A program made the position numbers and the translations under genes. A DNA stretch of 64,000 bases, from assembly GCA_963816775.1 (NCBI GenBank), contig CAWFLX010000003.1:50307-114306 (forward strand), given 5' to 3'. The notes under the pieces were generated by a model. The model was not told the DNA's origin. It did no database searches and saw only the letters and a list, made by a program, of their open reading frames with translations. Source of the stretch: JAFAXD01 sp963816775 (GTDB lineage Bacteria; Pseudomonadota; Alphaproteobacteria; Rhizobiales; Xanthobacteraceae). Of this stretch, positions 36,997 through 46,067 are shown in pieces (the stretch's first letter is position 1; the number at the start of each line of letters is the position of its first letter).

Positions 36997-37093
36997 CAAC
37001 AAGACGGGATTGCCGCGCGGCGCACGACGCTGCGCGGCACCCGCGACGGTCCTTCTCGAACCGGTCCGCGCGCCTGCCAATCATTACTTGTTT

Positions 37094-37144
37094 GAGCATG
37101 ATCTTTTCCGAAGACTGGTACCCACTTTTCGGAATCAGCTCTAG
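37094..37144. repeat. Rhizobiales-type palindromic repeat (AGCATGATCTTTTCCGAA)
   Basis: GAGCATGATCTTTTCCGAA and TTTTCGGAATCAGCTCTAG pair around a short centre. This matches a very common dispersed palindrome of rhizobial chromosomes that I recognise by its AGCATGATC/TTTCCGAA arms. It lies between the Gly/Tyr-rich gene and convergent recA. Confidence 0.8.
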
Positions 37145-37229
37145 CTGACGCTGGCGGCCGCCCACGGGTTCTCCACCGCGGCGCTGGCCGAGGCTCCGCT
37201 CGCGTTGAAACGCCGAGACGCCGGCGCGC

Positions 37230-38330
<1,101 letters not shown>

Positions 38331-38423
38331 CTGTTGCTCCTATCGGATCGGGATTCGCAAGCGTGTTTGCGGGGACGTAGGCGATTCCAGGGTTAAGGAG
38401 CGAATGTACACGTTTTGTTCTCG

Positions 38424-38438
38424 GTTCGCAATATGTTC
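38424..38438. promoter_or_regulatory. LexA/SOS box upstream of recA
   Basis: GTTCGCAATATGTTC is an exact GTTC-N7-GTTC, the operator recognised by alphaproteobacterial LexA. It lies 94 nt before the recA start and 130 nt before the small gene at 38568, which diverges from the same gap. Confidence 0.85.
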
Positions 38439-38454
38439 TTTTGGGAACGGGGGG

Positions 38455-38500
38455 TAGTGTCCTAATTCCGAAGCTTTTGTCCTAATTTGAATTTTCGTCT
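38455..38500. repeat. half-element related to twin-hairpin hairpin A
   Basis: TAGTGTCCTAATTCCGAAGC resembles the left arm of hairpin A in copy 4 (TAGTGTCCTGATTCCGAAG) but has no matching right arm. A similar stretch (GTGTCTAATTCCGAGGC...TGTCCTAATTTGAATTT) recurs at 39019-39056. Confidence 0.55.
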
Positions 38501-38567
38501 GTCGTAATTTGATTTCGGGAACCTGATTGTAGGGCGCATTGTTGGCCGCACCGGCGGGGAGGCAACG

Positions 38568-38765
38568 ATGTCTACCCAAAGCAACTATCGAAGGTTGGCA
38601 GAGAACTGCTTGAGGGTGGCGGCCGAGTGCCCCGACCCGGCGCTTGCCGGTGCGCTACGGATACTGGCGGCAGACTACTTGAGCAGCGCCGACGCCATCG
38701 AACGCCCCGCAGGACAGCAACAACAGCAGATTCAGCCAAAGGAACCGGAGGGGACCAACCAATAA
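38568..38765 (+). CDS. small hypothetical protein with Gln-rich tail
   Basis: 65 residues: MSTQSNYRRLAENCLRVAAE, a helical pair, then the tail AGQQQQQIQPKEPEGTNQ. The tail QQQQQIQPK is also at the end of the 87-residue protein at 40341, and both begin with a YR.LA.ECL-type helix, so the two are probably paralogues. GGGGAGG precedes the ATG well. Function unknown. It diverges from recA and might share the SOS box. Confidence 0.65.
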   Translation: MSTQSNYRRLAENCLRVAAECPDPALAGALRILAADYLSSADAIERPAGQQQQQIQPKEPEGTNQ

Positions 38766-38892
38766 GTAGACGGCGTCAATTGGCGCCCCAACCCCGAGAT
38801 CCTTGTTTGACGATGAGTGTTGCCGATTTGCACTAGCCGCACGGCTAGGCAGCGCTCATCTATGCAACGCAAGCTTCGTTCAGCAGGAAAGA

Positions 38893-38927
38893 CCCGTCCA
38901 GCCCACAAGGCTGCGGCGGGTTTTTTC
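38893..38927 (+). terminator. intrinsic terminator
   Basis: CCCG and CAGCC pair with GGCTG and CGGG around CACAA, followed directly by six T. It could end the small gene at 38568 or a short RNA starting near 38840. Confidence 0.7.
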
Positions 38928-38932
38928 TATTG

Positions 38933-38958
38933 GGCCGCCTCAGTTGGCGGCCTCGTCA
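38933..38958. repeat. 26-bp hairpin direct repeat, copy 1
   Basis: GGCCGCC and GGCGGCC pair around TCAGTT, followed by TCGTCA. An identical 26-bp copy lies at 39421-39446, right at the stop of the next small gene. Confidence 0.8.
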
Positions 38959-39017
38959 GTCTGGAACGTCCTCACGATCATGCCGTCGCCGATCTGCTTC
39001 GGCATCTGATCGCCGGG

Positions 39018-39056
39018 TCGTGTCTAATTCCGAGGCCTCTGTCCTAATTTGAATTT
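39018..39056. repeat. half-element, second copy
   Basis: Shares most of about 38 bp with 38457-38497, ending in the identical TGTCCTAATTTGAATTT. TGTCCTAATT recurs once more at 39061. Looks like tandem remnants of a mobile or repeat unit. Confidence 0.55.
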
Positions 39057-39196
39057 GCAGGTGTCCTAATTAGTGATTCGCTATTTGTTCTACTAACGCG
39101 CACAGTGTTTCATCACCGGCCAAGGATCATCATCCCTAGGCGTCGGTGGCTGAGAGACGCGGCTGTGCTCCCGCTTTTTGAATCGGGAGCAAGTCA

Positions 39197-39421
39197 ATGC
39201 CACTACGCCACCTTCTGCAGGGCTCGGTTTTCGGCCCGGAGACAATCGAAGTCATGTCGGCGGCTTATGAGGGGGTTTGTAAGACTCTTGGCTTAGCGGA
39301 CCGCACCGATCCGATAACCCAGCTGGTCGCAAAGAAAATCATCGAACTGGCCGAGCGTGGCGAGCGTGATCCAGATCGCCTGCACTCAGAAACCCTGAAA
39401 GCCTTCGGACACCCTCAATAG
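39197..39421 (+). CDS. small conserved hypothetical protein
   Basis: 74 residues. FGPETIEVMSAAYEGVCKTLG, then DPITQLVAKKIIELAERGERD and PDRLHSETLKAFG form a three-helix pattern that I recognise as a widespread Bradyrhizobium small protein without assigned function. Its TAG stop includes the first base of the second 26-bp hairpin repeat, which may be its terminator. Confidence 0.7.
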   Translation: MPLRHLLQGSVFGPETIEVMSAAYEGVCKTLGLADRTDPITQLVAKKIIELAERGERDPDRLHSETLKAFGHPQ

Positions 39422-39446
39422 GCCGCCTCAGTTGGCGGCCTCGTCA
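39421..39446. repeat. 26-bp hairpin direct repeat, copy 2
   Basis: Identical to 38933-38958 (GGCCGCC TCAGTT GGCGGCC plus TCGTCA), 488 bp apart. Confidence 0.8.
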
Positions 39447-39572
39447 TAGAATACGCAAAAGATACGCAAGCTCGGCTGATACCGGGTAGCCGATGCGTTC
39501 ACTTGAAGGCGCTTCCCTCCTCGTTCTTGTTCTGCATGTTTCCAGAGTGACGATGCGACGCGATCGTTCGGT

Positions 39573-40010
39573 TCACTCCACCTGCAGTTTCTCCAGCGCC
39601 GCGCGGATGCGCTCCGGTATGGGGGTCGGGCGCTGGGTCGCGCGCGTGACGAACACATGCACGAAATGACCGGTCGCTGCGCACTCGGCGTCGTCGCCGC
39701 GGAATAAACCGATCTCATAGCGCACGCTGCTGGTGCCGAGCTTGCCGACGCGCAGGCCGGCGTTGACGACATCGGGAAACGTCAGCGAACGGTGGAAGCT
39801 GCATGTCGTCTCGACCGCGATCCCGATCACATCGCCGTTGTGAATGTCGAGCCCGCCCGCCTCGATCAGGTAGCGGTTGATCACCGTGTCGAAGAACTCG
39901 TAGTAGCGCACGTTGTTGACGTGGCCGTAGATGTCGTTGTCGATCCAACGTGTTGGGATCGCCAGAAAATGCGGATAGCGCTCGCGCGTCTCGCCCGTGA
40001 TCTCCGCCAT
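39573..40010 (-). CDS. acyl-CoA thioesterase, hot-dog fold
   Basis: 145 residues from ATG 40010 (MAEITGETRERYPHFLAIPT). RWIDNDIYGHVNNVRYYEFFDTVINRYL is the 4-hydroxybenzoyl-CoA thioesterase (YbgC/FcbC) motif with the catalytic Asp. It hydrolyses short acyl or aroyl-CoA esters. The open frame extends to 40232 but without similarity; GGGGA precedes the chosen start. Confidence 0.88.
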   Translation of the reverse strand: MAEITGETRERYPHFLAIPTRWIDNDIYGHVNNVRYYEFFDTVINRYLIEAGGLDIHNGDVIGIAVETTCSFHRSLTFPDVVNAGLRVGKLGTSSVRYEIGLFRGDDAECAATGHFVHVFVTRATQRPTPIPERIRAALEKLQVE

Positions 40011-40340
40011 GTTCGTCCCCTGCCACACCGCGCCGTCACAATCACAGGCGAACCGAGCCCGCTTGGCGAACGCCTGCCACGTGCTGGAGCGCGCGAAGAA
40101 ATAGCGCGCGGCCGACCCTACCCGCGGCTGCGAGCTTCTTCGTCCTCGCATGCGACAGTCCCGCCCGAGAAACCGGGCGGGAATAATCTCATTTGACCGT
40201 ACCACGCTACCGGCTGACCCGGAGTTAGGCATCCGGGATACTTAAGCGTCACCAAATTTTAAGCATTTTCCAAGTTCGCGGAACAACTCAGCCGGATGTT
40301 ACTTATGCCGAAGTATAGTTCCGGGGCGTTGGACAAAAGA
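40011..40340. other. intergenic, no gene seen
   Basis: About 330 bp upstream of both the thioesterase and the small gene at 40341. No family-like coding frame, tRNA or repeat recognised; an AT-richer patch (AAATTTTAAGCATTTTCCAAG, about 40253) could hold a promoter. Confidence 0.35.
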
Positions 40341-40604
40341 ATGAACGACCGTTCCCTCGAGTACCGGGCTTTGGCCGCGGAGTGTCTGAAGCTCGCCGGG
40401 AGTGCGGTCGACCCGACGCGCCGCTCGGAGTACCTCGCCCTCGCCCAGATGTGGAAGGAACTCGCCAAGGAAGCGGCGGCCGGGGCGCGCATGCTCGATC
40501 GCGTGCAGGAGGAATTCAACACGGCCCAGATCGCCAAGGGCGTCGAACCGGCCCGACCGCTCCAGCAGCAACAGCAAATCCAACCCAAGAAACGCGAGAC
40601 ATAA
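40341..40604 (+). CDS. small hypothetical protein with QQQQQIQPK tail
   Basis: 87 residues, MNDRSLEYRALAAECLKLAG, then AQMWKELAKEAAAGARMLDR and tail LQQQQQIQPKKRET. The helical N-terminal pattern YR.LA.EC..LA is common in Bradyrhizobium small proteins. Paralogue of the 38568 protein by its identical tail. Function unknown; in-frame ATGs at 40296 and 40305 are alternatives. Confidence 0.65.
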   Translation: MNDRSLEYRALAAECLKLAGSAVDPTRRSEYLALAQMWKELAKEAAAGARMLDRVQEEFNTAQIAKGVEPARPLQQQQQIQPKKRET

Positions 40605-40726
40605 GCTGCGCGGGTAGGCGGGGTTCGGCCGGCCGCAAGAACGAAAAGCCGGCGGCGCTTGCGCCGAGTTTCGTTCTCCAAAGACGGCGAGGATCCGCGT
40701 AAACTGCGCGAACAGGAGTGCGAACA

Positions 40727-40864
40727 ATGCGCGCTGTGTTGCTCAGTCTCAGCTTGCTGGTCGTCGCCGCCGCCGGCGCGGCGTCGGCGCAGGGCTACTA
40801 CGACCGCGTCTACCGCGGCGCGAGTCCGGATCCGACCGACAATCGCTACGACGCCCGGCCGTAG
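40727..40864 (+). CDS. very small exported protein (45 residues)
   Basis: MRAVLLSLSLLVVAAAGAAS is a signal peptide with an ASA cleavage site, leaving a 23-residue mature QGYYDRVYRGASPDPTDNRY-type peptide rich in Tyr, Asp and Arg. AGGAG lies 8 nt before the ATG. Function unknown; it recalls the Gly/Tyr-rich protein at 36706 in design. About 230 bp without a gene follow. Confidence 0.55.
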   Translation: MRAVLLSLSLLVVAAAGAASAQGYYDRVYRGASPDPTDNRYDARP

Positions 40865-41098
40865 CTGGACGGGCGCGCCGATGCCGAGCGCGCGGCCAGG
40901 GCTCGCCGCAAAGCGGATGAGGATGAGCCAGTCCTCAATACCGGCCGCGGAAACGACGCGGGACAACGAGGAGTGCGACAGCAGGCGCGCGTCGCGTCCA
41001 GGCGACAGGGGCTGCTAAGCCGTTTCCGCAGAGAGCGCGAAGCACAAACACTCGTCAACCAGCAGGCGCGCTGGAGTGGCTCCATGGCCGCGCGGCGC

Positions 41099-41218
41099 TC
41101 AATACAACAGCGCCACCACGACGGAAATCACCGCGCACGCGACCAGGATCAGACCCGCAACGATCCACATCGCAAGCTCCAACTCTTCCGAATCGAAACC
41201 GTCGTCGGGGAGCGTCAT
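41099..41218 (-). CDS. very small single-span membrane protein (39 residues)
   Basis: MTLPDDGFDSEELELAMWIV starts with an acidic stretch and continues into one TM helix (WIVAGLILVACAVISVVVALL) that ends the protein. Ribosome site is weak (GGCGGG). Supported mainly by the clean acidic-head/TM design. Confidence 0.4.
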   Translation of the reverse strand: MTLPDDGFDSEELELAMWIVAGLILVACAVISVVVALLY

Positions 41219-41622
41219 GAACAGGCCCGCCGCTGAAGAAAAAGCGGCTGTGATATGTCCCGACCGGTTCGTCCGGGCCTAGTGTGATTTATTACAGAAA
41301 CGTAATGTTGAAAAAACGTGTTGCAATTCTGCAAGCACCCGCGCTCACAGGTCCAAGCGTCCCACCCGGTCGCAGACTTCGGCTTTCCTGATCAATCCGC
41401 GGGACCAACTTGGAAGAGATCGTCGGCCTTCATCGCCGCGTCGAAGCGGCCGGATGGATCGAGCGTGCGATTCTATTCCGGGACGGACGGCGAGCCCGTT
41501 CCAAACAAAGCAAAACCCCCGGCCAACGTCAGGCCGGGGGTTTTCAGTCGGGGAGTCTCACTTACGAAGCAGTGGATTTTAACCCGCCAATTTCGCCTGA
41601 ATTAAGGACAAAAAACCTCGCC
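41219..41622. other. intergenic with strong terminator, no gene supported
   Basis: Open frames here lack ribosome sites and similarity. The stretch holds a perfect intrinsic terminator at 41512, whose transcript is not identified; an unannotated small RNA or short peptide gene ending there is possible. Confidence 0.4.
41512..41545 (+). terminator. strong intrinsic terminator
   Basis: AAAACCCCCGGCC and GGCCGGGGGTTTT form a 13-bp perfect stem around AACGTC, with A-rich and T-rich flanks, so it could work in both directions. Confidence 0.8.
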
Positions 41623-41690
41623 TAGTGTCCCGCTTCCCGACGCTTGTATCCCTTTGCGGTATCGGCTTAGGCGGCCGTCGGGAAAAGACG
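41623..41690. repeat. degenerate twin-hairpin hairpin A
   Basis: TAGTGTCCCGCTTCCCGACG followed by CTTGTATCCCTTTGCGGTA, the same arm and loop sequence as copies 1 and 2, but the right arm is reduced to CCGTCGGGAA and the outer GGGACACTA is missing. A decaying copy without hairpin B. Confidence 0.65.
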
Positions 41691-41708
41691 AGCGAGAGGA
41701 GGAACGCT

Positions 41709-41804
41709 CTACCAATCGAGCAGCACCATACCGAACGCGGCAACCGCCAGCGCGAACGTGAGAATCAAAGCAACAATCAAAAGTTTGCTTTCCGAGTGCG
41801 CCAT
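41709..41804 (-). CDS. very small membrane protein (31 residues)
   Basis: MAHSESKLLIVALILTFALA continues into VAAFGMVLLDW: a single TM helix with a short polar head. GGAAGGA lies 8 nt before the ATG, which supports translation. Function unknown. On the same strand as the liv operon, about 120 nt past livF. Confidence 0.5.
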   Translation of the reverse strand: MAHSESKLLIVALILTFALAVAAFGMVLLDW

Positions 41805-41928
41805 TCGCGCGTCCTTCCCGCCGCGAATCCGATCGGGACAGCTTAACGCAGTTTGCAAGCCCGTCGAATGATCGCCTCGCAGCCCGGCGGGGCGTTGATG
41901 TGCGCAGGCCGCGTCGCGCCGGACGGGT

Positions 41929-42702
41929 TCAGCGCGCCGGTGCAGACGCGGCGGCCTTTCCGCCCTCCAGGTAGGCGGCGCGCACTTCCGGCCGCTCCAG
42001 CAGCTCACGCCCGGTGCCGGTGAGCGTGATGACCCCGTTGACCATGACGTAGGCGCGGTGCGCGAGCTTGAGCGCGTGGAACGCGTTCTGTTCGACCAGG
42101 AACACGGTGAGGCGCTCGCGTGCGTTGAGCTCGCGGATGGCCCCGAAGATCTGCTGGGCAACCAGCGGCGCGAGGCCGAGCGAAGGCTCGTCGAGCATCA
42201 GGAGGCGCGGGCGTCCCATGAGGGCGCGCGCGATCGCCAGCATCTGTTGCTCGCCGCCCGACAGCGTGCCGCCGCGTTGATTGCGACGCTCCGCCAGCCG
42301 GGGAAACAGCGTGAACACGCGCTCGAGGTCATGCGCAAGCGCGGCGCTGCCGGTGACGATTGCGCCCATCTGCAGGTTCTCGAACACGGTCATGCGCGGG
42401 AAGATGCGCCGGCCTTCCGGCGATTGCGCGATGCGCATGCGCGCGATCTCGTGGGTCGCACTCGTGGTGATCTCGGTGCCCGCAAACGTGATCGAGCCTT
42501 CGCGGGCGCGCGGCTTGCCGCAGATCGTCATCATCAGGGTCGACTTGCCGGCGCCGTTGGCGCCGATCAGCGTGACGATCTCGCCCTCGCGCACGTCGAG
42601 ATCGACCCCGCGCAGCGCCGGGATGTTGCCGTAATAAGCGGTAACGCCGCGCACCGTCAGCAGCGGATCACCCACCCCGTTGGTCGAAGGTTCGCTGCTC
42701 AT
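41929..42702 (-). CDS. livF: branched-chain amino acid ABC transporter ATPase LivF
   Basis: 257 residues from ATG 42702. Walker A GANGAGKST, Q-loop SPEGRRIFPRMTVFENL, signature LSGGEQQMLAIARALM and Walker B LLMLDEPSLGLAP. LivF has the typical SPEGRR...MTVxENLxMG. Its ATG overlaps the stop of the Bug gene (ATGA), so it depends on translation of that inserted gene. One half of the ATPase pair with LivG. Confidence 0.93.
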   Translation of the reverse strand: MSSEPSTNGVGDPLLTVRGVTAYYGNIPALRGVDLDVREGEIVTLIGANGAGKSTLMMTICGKPRAREGSITFAGTEITTSATHEIARMRIAQSPEGRRIFPRMTVFENLQMGAIVTGSAALAHDLERVFTLFPRLAERRNQRGGTLSGGEQQMLAIARALMGRPRLLMLDEPSLGLAPLVAQQIFGAIRELNARERLTVFLVEQNAFHALKLAHRAYVMVNGVITLTGTGRELLERPEVRAAYLEGGKAAASAPAR

Positions 42703-43709
42703 TGTGATTGCGCGATCCCCGCTTTCTGGACGACCGCCGCCCACTTGGTGATTTCCGAACGAACGAAGTCGCGCAGGACGTCAGGCGATGATGCCTCGAC
42801 TGGCAGCATGCCGATCGCCACTGCCTGGGCCACCACCTCCGGCTCTGCCACGATGCGGGTGATCTCATGGTTGAGCGTTGAGATTACGCCGGCCGGCGTC
42901 GCCGCCGGAGCAATCGCCATCTGCCAAGAGGTTGCGTCGAAGCCCTTAACGGAATCGTCAAGCGGGGCGACCCCGGGCAGAGCAGCGACGCGTGCTTTGG
43001 AGGTGACGCCCAGCGCGGTGAGCCGGCCGTCCTGAATCATGCCGAGCGCGGGGGCAACGTCGGTAAAGATCACCTGCACGTGTCCGGCGACCACGTCGTT
43101 GAGCGCCGGCGCAACACCCTTGTAGGGCACGTGGGTAAGCCTGGTGCCGGTCAGGGTCTGGAACAACTCCGCGAACAGATGATGCGGCGTTCCCGGTCCA
43201 CTCGACGCGAACGCGAGCGTGTCTGGTGCGGCTTTGGCGCGTGCCACGAGATCGGCGACCGATGTGATCCGCAACGCCGGATTGACCGCGAGCACGAACG
43301 GCGTTCGCACCAGCAGGGCAAGCGGCGCGAAATCGGTGGCCGGATCGTAGGGCAGCTTCTTGTAGAGCGTGACGTTGGCCGCCATCGCCGAGCTCGGCGA
43401 TACCATCAAGGTGTGCCCGTCGGGCGCGGCGTGCGCGACCGCGACCGACGCGGTCAGAGCGCCGGCGCCCGGCCTGTTCTCGACCACGAACGGCTTGCCG
43501 AAGCGCTGCTCCAGTTTGCCAGCGAGCAGCCGCGCCAGCAGGTCGGTGGTGCCGCCCGGCGTAAACGGCACCACGATGGTGACGGTACGTTCCGGATAGT
43601 TTTGTGCCGTTGCAGGAACCGGGCCGGCTTGGGTGACAGCCGCGGCGATAAGCGCGGGCATGACGCGGAGGATGTGGCTCGACCTGCGCAGAACACCCTC
43701 CTGTGTCAC
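42699..43709 (-). CDS. Bug-family solute-binding protein inserted in the liv operon
   Basis: 336 residues. Leader RVMPALIAAAVTQAGPVPA, mature YPERTVTIVVPFTPGGTTDLLAR, ENRPGAGALTASVAVAHA, LTHVPYKGVAPALNDVVAGHV and later segments are the Bug/TctC fold. GTG 43709 overlaps the livG stop (GTGA) and its own stop overlaps the livF ATG, so it is translationally coupled on both sides. A tripartite-tricarboxylate binding protein between two subunits of an unrelated ABC transporter is unusual. Confidence 0.88.
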   Translation of the reverse strand: MTQEGVLRRSSHILRVMPALIAAAVTQAGPVPATAQNYPERTVTIVVPFTPGGTTDLLARLLAGKLEQRFGKPFVVENRPGAGALTASVAVAHAAPDGHTLMVSPSSAMAANVTLYKKLPYDPATDFAPLALLVRTPFVLAVNPALRITSVADLVARAKAAPDTLAFASSGPGTPHHLFAELFQTLTGTRLTHVPYKGVAPALNDVVAGHVQVIFTDVAPALGMIQDGRLTALGVTSKARVAALPGVAPLDDSVKGFDATSWQMAIAPAATPAGVISTLNHEITRIVAEPEVVAQAVAIGMLPVEASSPDVLRDFVRSEITKWAAVVQKAGIAQSQ

Positions 43710-44605
43710 AGTCCGACCTCCGCGTGCACCCGTTCGACCTCCTGTTCGGCCACGCCCAGATAGGCCGCGATCACCTTTTGATCGTTGCGTACCTCCTCCG
43801 GCGCGCCGTCGGCGATCTTGATGCCGTAGTCGAGCACGATGACATGGTCGGAGATTTCCATCACCACCGACATGTCGTGCTCGATCAGCAGCACCGAGGT
43901 CGCATGCCCATCGCGCAACGCCAGGATCAACTCGTTGAGGTCGGCCTTCTCGCGCGGATTGAGCCCGGCGGCGGGTTCGTCAAGGCAGAGCAGCACCGGG
44001 TCGGTGCACATGGCGCGCGCGATTTCGAGCCGGCGCTGCGCCCCATACGGCAATTCGCCGGCCGGATCGTCGGCGCGCGCGATCAGGCCGGTCGCCTCGA
44101 GCCAGTGACACGCCTTCTCGATCGCGGCCCTTTCGGCGCGCGCATAGCCGCCCACGCCGAGCACGCCCAGGATGGCGAAACCGGACGCGAGGTTGAGCGG
44201 ATTGTGCTGAGCGACCAGCAGATTCTCCAGAACGGTCAGGCCGGGGAACAGCCGGATGTTCTGGAACGTGCGCGCCACCCGGGCCTGCTGGGCGACCAGA
44301 TAGTCGGGCATGCGCTCGAGCAGGAACAGTCGCCCGGCCGGCCGCCGCAGCGCGCGCGCGCCGCGGGCGGTGAGGCGGTCGAGATCGTCCCACAAGCCGG
44401 CGTCGCCGTGCAGGAACCCCAGGCGACCCTCGGTCGGCTTGTAGAAGCCGGTGATGCAGTTGAAGACGGTGGTCTTGCCGGCGCCATTGGGACCGATCAG
44501 CGCCGTGATGGCGCCGGCGTCGGCAATGAACGAGAGGTCGTTGACGGCGACGAGCCCGCCGAACCGCATGGTCAGGTGCTCGACCCGCAGCAACGGCGCG
44601 CTCAT
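43706..44605 (-). CDS. livG: branched-chain amino acid ABC transporter ATPase LivG
   Basis: 299 residues from ATG 44605. Walker A GPNGAGKTT, NCITGFYKPTEG, RTFQNIRLFPGLTVLENLL, the LivG-type signature LPYGAQRRLEIARAMC and Walker B LLCLDEPAAGLNP. The ATG overlaps the livM stop (ATGA). An insert near residues 65-100 (GDAGLWDDLDRLTARGARAL) is longer than in E. coli LivG. Confidence 0.93.
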   Translation of the reverse strand: MSAPLLRVEHLTMRFGGLVAVNDLSFIADAGAITALIGPNGAGKTTVFNCITGFYKPTEGRLGFLHGDAGLWDDLDRLTARGARALRRPAGRLFLLERMPDYLVAQQARVARTFQNIRLFPGLTVLENLLVAQHNPLNLASGFAILGVLGVGGYARAERAAIEKACHWLEATGLIARADDPAGELPYGAQRRLEIARAMCTDPVLLCLDEPAAGLNPREKADLNELILALRDGHATSVLLIEHDMSVVMEISDHVIVLDYGIKIADGAPEEVRNDQKVIAAYLGVAEQEVERVHAEVGL

Positions 44606-45975
44606 CCGCGGCCTTCCTTGACGAGATCGCGTCCGATCGCCTTGCGCTCGCGCAGGTAGGCGGAGGGCTCGCGTGTCGCCACCAGCCCGCGCGGCTTCCA
44701 CACCATGATCAGCACCATGGCGAGGCCGAACAGCAGCATGCGGTACTGGGTCGGATCGAAACCCTGCCCGAAGACGTGTTTCAGGAAATCGAGCTCGCGC
44801 AGAAGCTCGGTGCCGCCGATCATGAGCACGGCAGCGATCGCGACGCCGATCTGGCTGCCCATGCCGCCGAGCACGACGATCGCCAGAACCGTCGCCGACT
44901 CCATGAAGGTGAACGATTCCGGCGAGATGAAGCCTTGGCGCGCCGCGAAGAACGAGCCGGCGAAACCGCCGAACAGCGCACCGGTCGCAAACGCGGTCAG
45001 TTTCGTGGTCGTGGTGTTGATGCCGAGCGAGCGGCAGGCGATCTCATCCTCGCGCAGCGCCTCCCAGGCGCGCCCGAGCGGTAGCCGCCGCAGTCGCAGC
45101 GTGACGAATGCGGTCAGCAGGACAAGCGCGAGGATGAGATAGTAGAGAAAGAGCGTGCGGTAGATCGGCGAGAACGTAAGCCCGAATACCGCCGCGAAGC
45201 CGTCGTCGCTGGCGTTGAACGGAATGCCGAAGAAGGTCGGACGCGGCACGCCGCTGATCCCCGCGTACCCGTTGGTCAGCGGCACCCAGTTGATCAGCAC
45301 AAGACGGACGATCTCGCCGAACGCGAGCGTGACGATCGCGAGGTAGTCGCCGCGCAGCCGCAGTACCGGAAAGCCGAGCAGGATTCCCCAGAACGCAGCC
45401 AGGATGCCGGCGAGCGGCAGCAGCGTGTAGAACGACAGGCCGAACGTCTTGGCGAGCAGCGCGTAGGAATAGGCGCCGACCGCGTAGAACGCCACGTAGC
45501 CGAGGTCGAGCAGGCCGGCGAGCCCGACCACGATGTTGAGCCCGAGGCCGAGCATCACATAGATCAGGATCTGGATGCCGAAGTTGTCGATCCATTTGGT
45601 CGAACCCTGAAAGCCGACCAGCGTCAGCACCAGCGCCGGATAGACGAACACGAACGCGAGCGCGATCGGCGGAAACCGCTTGGCGAGTTCGCCGGCAAAC
45701 CTGCCTGCCGGCTTGGGCTCGGCAAGCGCGCGGCGCGCGCGCCAGGGCGCGACCACCAGCGAGTTGACGAGGCTCGCAGCTGCGATCAGGGCGATGATGA
45801 CGGCGAGCAGCCCGAACCGGGTCTGAAGAATGAGTTCGTTGCGGATATTGGTGACCGTGTCGAAACCGACCAGCGGCAGGAACAGGCCGAGCGACAACAG
45901 CGCCGCGAACGCCGCGTCCTTGAGCGCGCGCGGCAGCGGAGCGGAGAGGGCAGCGGTTGCCTGGGGATCGCGCAC
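44602..45975 (-). CDS. livM: branched-chain amino acid ABC transporter permease LivM
   Basis: 457 residues. N-terminal extension with extra TM helices (AALLSLGLFLPLVGFDTVT, LLAVIIALIAAASLVNSL), as in the DUF3382-bearing LivM group, then NFGIQILIYVMLGLGLNIVVGLAGLLDLGYVAFYAVGAY and ALREDEIACRSLGINTTTTKL, the EAA-like ATPase-contact loop. Start GTG 45975. Followed by livG with a 4-nt overlap; livH is upstream by 92 nt. Confidence 0.93.
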   Translation of the reverse strand: MRDPQATAALSAPLPRALKDAAFAALLSLGLFLPLVGFDTVTNIRNELILQTRFGLLAVIIALIAAASLVNSLVVAPWRARRALAEPKPAGRFAGELAKRFPPIALAFVFVYPALVLTLVGFQGSTKWIDNFGIQILIYVMLGLGLNIVVGLAGLLDLGYVAFYAVGAYSYALLAKTFGLSFYTLLPLAGILAAFWGILLGFPVLRLRGDYLAIVTLAFGEIVRLVLINWVPLTNGYAGISGVPRPTFFGIPFNASDDGFAAVFGLTFSPIYRTLFLYYLILALVLLTAFVTLRLRRLPLGRAWEALREDEIACRSLGINTTTTKLTAFATGALFGGFAGSFFAARQGFISPESFTFMESATVLAIVVLGGMGSQIGVAIAAVLMIGGTELLRELDFLKHVFGQGFDPTQYRMLLFGLAMVLIMVWKPRGLVATREPSAYLRERKAIGRDLVKEGRG

Positions 45976-46067
45976 GGGGCTTCCTTACCTCTCCCCGCTT
46001 GCGGGGAGAGGTCGACGCGCGCGGCTCGCTTGGCGTTTCATCACGAGCCTCCGTACCTGCATGCCCG

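Larger units (their letters stand above)
38766..39196. other. intergenic stretch with repeat debris, possible small RNA
   Basis: No convincing protein gene in 430 bp. It holds an intrinsic terminator (38893-38927), the 26-bp hairpin repeat GGCCGCCTCAGTTGGCGGCC (38933) and a half-element (39018). A TTGACG at 38807 about 85 nt before the terminator could be a -35 box of a short RNA; this is a weak inference. Confidence 0.4.

Noticed and set aside
41318..41605. Plus-strand frame of 95 codons upstream of the degenerate hairpin
   Set aside because: Runs through the strong terminator, no ribosome site, no family-like sequence.
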